Part shown: positions 62,101 to 64,000 of the stretch, piece after piece
How the letters are laid out: each line of letters opens with the position of its first letter
How positions within the stretch are numbered: position 1 is the first letter of the stretch
Assembly: GCA_027488785.1 (NCBI GenBank)
Contig: JAIYAY010000011.1
Coordinates: 1-64,000, forward strand
Source of the DNA: Sphingomonadales bacterium
GTDB taxonomy: Bacteria > Pseudomonadota > Alphaproteobacteria > Sphingomonadales > Sphingomonadaceae
Reading direction: 5' to 3'
DNA: 64,000 nt
The notes under the pieces: generated by a model
The model's input: the letters and a program-made list of their open reading frames with translations, nothing else
Databases searched by the model: none
Told to the model about the DNA's origin: nothing
Translations under genes and position numbers: made by a program

Positions 62101-64000
62101 CAAGATCATCTGCCGAAAGCGTGTAGCTCCAATCAGTGCCCGTCACCTTCGCAGTTGCTGTACGGGTACCCAACAGGACAGAAACACCCGTCACGGACGA
62201 CGAAACCGTACCAGAAACGGTAAGGTTAGCCACCTCATTGGCGGTAATTATGTTATCCGTCGCAATTGCGTTAATTGTCACCTGGGTGGTTGATGAAGAC
62301 GATGCAAGGCCGTTGGATATAAAGTTTTGCAGCGTCCCGTTTACCCTATCTTCAGCCGCAATCGCACCATCCATCAGCCTCACCTGACCTTGGTCGGAAA
62401 GCTGGCCTTTGCTGCCATCGACATTGAGTAACTGACTGATCGCAACCACAGTGGCTTGGCTATTGCCTCCGTTCAAGTTATCTAAACCGGACAAAGCAGC
62501 CAAAACGGCGCCTATTTTTTCGCCCGATGACAATTGGTCGGTGGCATCAAATCCACCAGAGTTTGTAGCAACGACAGACGTGGTCGTGATATCAATATCC
62601 GCAAGACCAAAGGCTTGGGCCGTCGCCTTATTTGCATTTGTCGCAGCCGCCGCGTTTGCAACTGTGCCACTGCCGTCTGCTGCCAAACCGGCCTTAATGG
62701 CCGCAACGGTGGTCAGCGGATTGATGTTCATGGTGACCGTTGTGCCCTCCACTGTCTTTACCGCCAGCAGCACAGCATTAAGATCTTTCGCAACCCCGGT
62801 TGCTTCATCAAGATAATCCGGCCCGGTCGTGCTATCCACAACCTTTGCTATGATCACATCTCCTGCATCGATAGGCAGGTTTGCAGCTGTAAAACTACCA
62901 TCCGAATTGACCCTAATACCGGAAACAAGGAGCGTTCCGTTGGCAAGATAGATATCGACCGACAGGCCATTGCCGACAATCACCGGACCAGCCACAATCT
63001 GACCCATCACATTCACAGCAGCGCTAACCACGATTGGGCGGCTGGCCGGAGACGAGCCAATGTTACCATTCGCATCTCGCGCAGATGCCGTGACGGCGTA
63101 ATTACCCGCGACCGGAATTTCGCTGGCTGTGTAATTGACAGACCAATTTCCCCCCATATCAGCGGCTACGGTCTTGTTTATCCCGCCAAAGCCGACCGAA
63201 ACAGTGCTCCCCGCTTCTGCTGTTCCATTAATGTTGACGCCCGATGCCTTTTCGGTTGGGCCGATCACATTATCGCCGGCAACATTCGCAATGACAGGCG
63301 CGCCTGGCGGCGTTGTATCGATCTGAACCGTTTTCGTTGCCGGATCGCTTGAAACGCCCGCTGCAGACTTTACAGTGGCACTGATCGTTGTGGCTGGGGC
63401 GTCTGCAGGCACTTCCCCGCTTGCAAAGCTGGCCGACCAACGGCCTGTGCTGTCTGCAGTGACGGTCTTAGTCGTATTACCCCAGATGACGGTCACACTT
63501 GCCGTTGCCTCCGACGTCCCGGTCACGGACACCCCATCGGCTTTTTCTGTTGCGTTCACTTTATCATCATTAGCAATAACATTGATCACTGGCGTCGCTG
63601 GCTTGACCGTATTGCTGCCACTGTCGGAGGTTGGTGTTGAAGAACTGCTACCGCCGCCGCCACTAAGGACACCTGCCAGAACGCCACCTACCACTGGCGT
63701 ACCAATTGCAAACCAACTCTTTAGACCGCCACCAGAAGAGGGCTTTACCGCTTCGGGTGCAACAGTGGCTTGCGGTGCTTGTACCACGATAACGCCATCA
63801 TTGGACGATGCCTGAGGCCCCGTTAAAGCAACAGAAGATATCTCCGCAGTACCCGCGGATTGAAGTAGCTCCTGTCCCGAAACAAGAGTGCCGTCAATAA
63901 ACTCAACAGAAAATCCATTATCAAGAAGAGACTGAACTGCGCCATCTCTAATAAAAACGGTACGACCATCCTCAAGAACGAAAACAATGTCAGTATCAAT
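56168..64000 (-). CDS. Giant BapA/SiiE-like adhesin with Ig-like repeats, FG-GAP propeller and RTX-like tail (5' end outside window)
   Basis: At least 2,610 residues, open to the window edge; the first visible ATG-type codon at 63787 is a GTG inside the frame, and the frame continues upstream with FVLEDGRTVFIRDGAVQ, a BapA-prefix-like segment. A Gly/Ala-rich hydrophobic stretch follows. Two Ig-like modules, an inserted block (63.0-62.3 kb), and thirteen more modules come next, then seven FG-GAP repeats (DVNGDGVTDLLIGS-type), RTX nonamers (GSTGANVLSGGGLADVITG) and a C-terminal end with VTVVGATPPPSG. This fits a type 1-secreted, calcium-stabilised surface protein. The T1SS genes are outside the window. 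Confidence 0.88.
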   Translation of the reverse strand: MDTDIVFVLEDGRTVFIRDGAVQSLLDNGFSVEFIDGTLVSGQELLQSAGTAEISSVALTGPQASSNDGVIVVQAPQATVAPEAVKPSSGGGLKSWFAIGTPVVGGVLAGVLSGGGGSSSSTPTSDSGSNTVKPATPVINVIANDDKVNATEKADGVSVTGTSEATASVTVIWGNTTKTVTADSTGRWSASFASGEVPADAPATTISATVKSAAGVSSDPATKTVQIDTTPPGAPVIANVAGDNVIGPTEKASGVNINGTAEAGSTVSVGFGGINKTVAADMGGNWSVNYTASEIPVAGNYAVTASARDANGNIGSSPASRPIVVSAAVNVMGQIVAGPVIVGNGLSVDIYLANGTLLVSGIRVNSDGSFTAANLPIDAGDVIIAKVVDSTTGPDYLDEATGVAKDLNAVLLAVKTVEGTTVTMNINPLTTVAAIKAGLAADGSGTVANAAAATNANKATAQAFGLADIDITTTSVVATNSGGFDATDQLSSGEKIGAVLAALSGLDNLNGGNSQATVVAISQLLNVDGSKGQLSDQGQVRLMDGAIAAEDRVNGTLQNFISNGLASSSSTTQVTINAIATDNIITANEVANLTVSGTVSSSVTGVSVLLGTRTATAKVTGTDWSYTLSADDLAALGADGPVVIKAQAALPNAASVISTRVVTLKTAPPAAPSLNVVSGDNAINGSEKTAGVAFSGTSEVGSTVSLTFGSVTKNVLVGAAGTWTMAFSASEIPADGTSTVSVSARDVFGNSSVTVTRPILIDTIAPNLPTIRPVTGDDVIGPTEKVGGVQIQGTADALATIRLTLGDIVRTATADASGNWSVSFLNSQVPNDGDYALTVTQSDVAGNVSAEATRTVRVDAQPPARPIILPVATDNIINAAEKLNGVTLRGTAEPNVSIELNWGTISRTIRASASGTWSASFTGAQIPTDGSSDVTATATDSSGNISETATRTVTIDSINQNLIILSVATDDIINAAEKASNVVVTGEAEPGSSVVVTLGGTSRETLADQDGFWVTNFTTNEIPADTVTSTVTARSTDRAGNVSVLVEYDIGIDTVRPNAPVFNIVAGDNVINANEATAAVEISGTAEAFSLVTVNWGTATRTANVDADGNWRTVFPASQIPPEGASVVYATATDDAKNISVTAEHHVLIDLGTVRPVINTIAGNDVINAAERTNGVLVTGTAEAGATVRLVWGTVIKNPVADQDGNWSQLFIASEIPLSGNATITATPTDINGNVGATSLPKNFTIDTQALPAVFDNVTGPDNIVNASEKSLGVSVTGTAEVGSTVLITWGATVKSVTADASGVWTTFFTSSQMPADGATSITAVVTDLAGNVSVQSGQPVTIDTVPPLAPIITIPIAGDGVVNNTERAGGVVVAGTAEAHADVTIAWGTTSSKTVRGDAAGVWTATFVGDEINPAGSATISVSQIDVAGNSGPAATATVIVNTSAPPEPIVNAVATNDVVNALEKADGVTFSGTALGQSTVSVNWGITKTATAAANGNWSVTFAADEVPADGPRAFTVFQTDTLGNVSPSTSRVITVDTMLPAVPTINQTGGSDQTINAAEKAASVLISGTTDAGNEVLVTWGGIEKSVTSNNGTWSVSYAGNEVPADTALSTISVRARDAAGNFSSEVTQNVGIDSTIAAPVINIVSDNDRLNATEALNPVTISGKAEANATVRLRWGETAERTLTADANGNWSTSYAVVEMPPEGINAVTARQTDVAGNISAQASRSVEIDTVQPPTPVITGMSNDYGNYGDFATDRNSVVLTGSGVANGLIELYVNGTYRGFATVDSAGLWESPVINLAALSFGSTITATVRATDAAGNVNVADASVVITKQAVSTTPIDVTNMPASAGFTFAGALFNGFAGGLAMGNIGGDSHKDLILSNVNLDTLSESLLANRGGVTVVYGRSSWAGVSVYDLMTAGTNGWVLVGAALNDALGHGGAGVIGDLNGDGFGELIAGAINADNGTIVDAGAAYIVWGSSTPLGTPPVNPSDGDRRIKNVSTITPAEGFVFRGLTTNENLGNATLGISTKFAANTNENLKSDFNGDGVADFFIASRNFDRPAIGAQTAADNVGATIVVFGRTDRVYGNLNPTTGQQEMTINDLTADKGFIIRGLRGDSSSGSIASAGDVNGDGVTDLLIGSRYSDRPGSPFFGAAGAAYVVYGKKEGQTWSSLSDDPGMPGRKVLDLANLQASDGFMIMGEAQDGELGRSVEGLGDVNGDGIDDFIVAAPVSTVNGVAQVGKAFVIFGSRSGQGDLIGLRQVLSITDMRSNQGFIIQGVSDTLGLKGRLGESVGAAGDVNGDGLADIIVNAPYLNKGTAVDVGRSYIIYGKNNGDGWGQIVGTQSILDLNNFGPEDGFSIVGKNAGDNLGATPGIGEGDSSIIAPGDLNNDGIDDLYLNLTYSDPSGRTNAGEGLFVYGTPGRGGMSLSGSTGANVLSGGGLADVITGLGGEDRLRGFGGNDTLIVSDASFIRVDGGTGTDTLRLAGATGFGLNLSTLVPGAIKDIEQIDLVAGSLNNTLTITQQSLLDLSSTSDLLRVFGDDGDIVNVTGFVSGSSVTDKGVTYNIFTSGAATLWVQNGVTVVGATPPPSGFVAPAFAWAEHAVLAA
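56560..56730 (-). repeat. RTX-like calcium-binding repeats of the adhesin
   Basis: Short nonapeptide-like repeats (LSGGGLADVITGLGGEDRLRG, FGGNDTLIV, VDGGTGTDTL) of the hemolysin type. They fold on calcium outside the cell, and mark type 1 secretion. Only about three repeats are clear. Confidence 0.75.
56750..58450 (-). repeat. Seven FG-GAP repeats (integrin-like beta-propeller) in the adhesin
   Basis: Seven Asp-rich calcium loops are recognisable: NIGGDSHKDLILSN, DLNGDGFGELIAGA, DFNGDGVADFFIAS, DVNGDGVTDLLIGS, DVNGDGIDDFIVAA, DVNGDGLADIIVNA and DLNNDGIDDLYLNL. Seven copies suit a closed seven-bladed propeller as in integrin alpha heads, placed between the Ig-like stalk and the RTX tail. Confidence 0.85.
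58480..63620 (-). repeat. Fifteen Ig-like modules in the adhesin (two plus thirteen)
   Basis: Modules of about 95-100 residues (roughly 290 bases) share the pattern V...ATDNIINAAEKADGVTVSGT, ...WGTATKTVTADANGNWSVSF, EIPADG.. and a final VTVDT-PP. Members 1-2 occupy about 63.6-63.0 kb; an unrelated insert follows; members 3-15 fill about 62.3-58.5 kb. The last is a variant. They are divergent at DNA level, so they are protein repeats rather than recent duplications. Confidence 0.85.

Noticed and set aside
62534-63352. Plus-strand 272-residue frame opposite the adhesin
   Set aside because: Cys/Arg/His-rich nonsense composition, antisense to a continuous repeat protein.
58480-63620. CRISPR or tandem DNA repeat array
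   Set aside because: The periodic pattern comes from Ig-like protein modules of about 290 bases and is not conserved enough at DNA level.

Overview
The window reads as chromosome of an alphaproteobacterium, most likely order Sphingomonadales. This is inferred from the gene content: an atpI-B-E block, a petABC bc1 operon, class II DAHP synthase, FdxA ferredoxin, a SUV3-type helicase followed by an S4 protein, an orphan NDUFS4-like protein, and a moderate G+C content that would suit a Sphingorhabdus-like genus. Genes are closely packed with many ATGA or TGATG overlaps. No insertion sequence, transposase, CRISPR array or rRNA was seen.

Region by region. 1-1.3 kb: ATP synthase F0 genes (minus strand). 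1.6-8.6 kb: RadC, an MFS pump, an amino-acid permease, a HIT hydrolase, HisE, a MarR regulator, a branched-chain aminotransferase, tRNA-Gln and an orphan response regulator. 8.6-13.2 kb: DAHP synthase divergent from the cytochrome bc1 operon. 13.2-19.5 kb: tRNA-Gly, an EF-hand protein, TrmL, HemF, a GNAT protein, LipB, a lipoprotein, an ene-reductase and ferredoxin. 19.6-25.2 kb: an RNA helicase with an S4 protein directly after it, a ferredoxin reductase, and an isovaleryl-CoA dehydrogenase. 25.2-32.4 kb: a polyamine island with a PuuD-type hydrolase, a putrescine-type aminotransferase and a four-gene Pot ABC importer, interrupted by a periplasmic FKBP. 32.6-36.9 kb: a serine hydrolase, LemA plus two TPM-domain proteins, a Nudix hydrolase and the NDUFS4-like protein. 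37-47 kb: HrpB, a polyprenyl synthase, chorismate mutase, a PepSY/two-component module, a SIMPL protein, a class IV aminotransferase and an ABC-F ATPase.

Two regions stand out. (1) At 46.9-48.1 kb and 51.4-52.4 kb, a DUF6456-type protein and a divergent XRE/S24-like regulator lie about 4 kb from an endolysin/holin pair. Both promoters carry the same palindrome core and two further shared words. This resembles the dispersed control and lysis loci of gene transfer agents (GafA/GafYZ-type DUF6456 factors, GH108 endolysin plus 3TM holin), although a prophage remnant is an alternative. (2) At 53-64 kb, an adhesin-like protein of at least 2,610 residues (15 Ig-like modules, a seven-repeat FG-GAP propeller, an RTX-like tail) is followed on the same strand by three genes for a MotA/MotB-like ion channel. 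The A subunit ends in a LysM domain. Only one of the two B subunits keeps the membrane Asp. By analogy with Salmonella SiiAB/SiiE, this could be an ion-driven channel serving a giant type 1-secreted adhesin, with an architecture I do not recognise as described.

All assignments come from reading the sequence and from recalled family knowledge. No database search was run.
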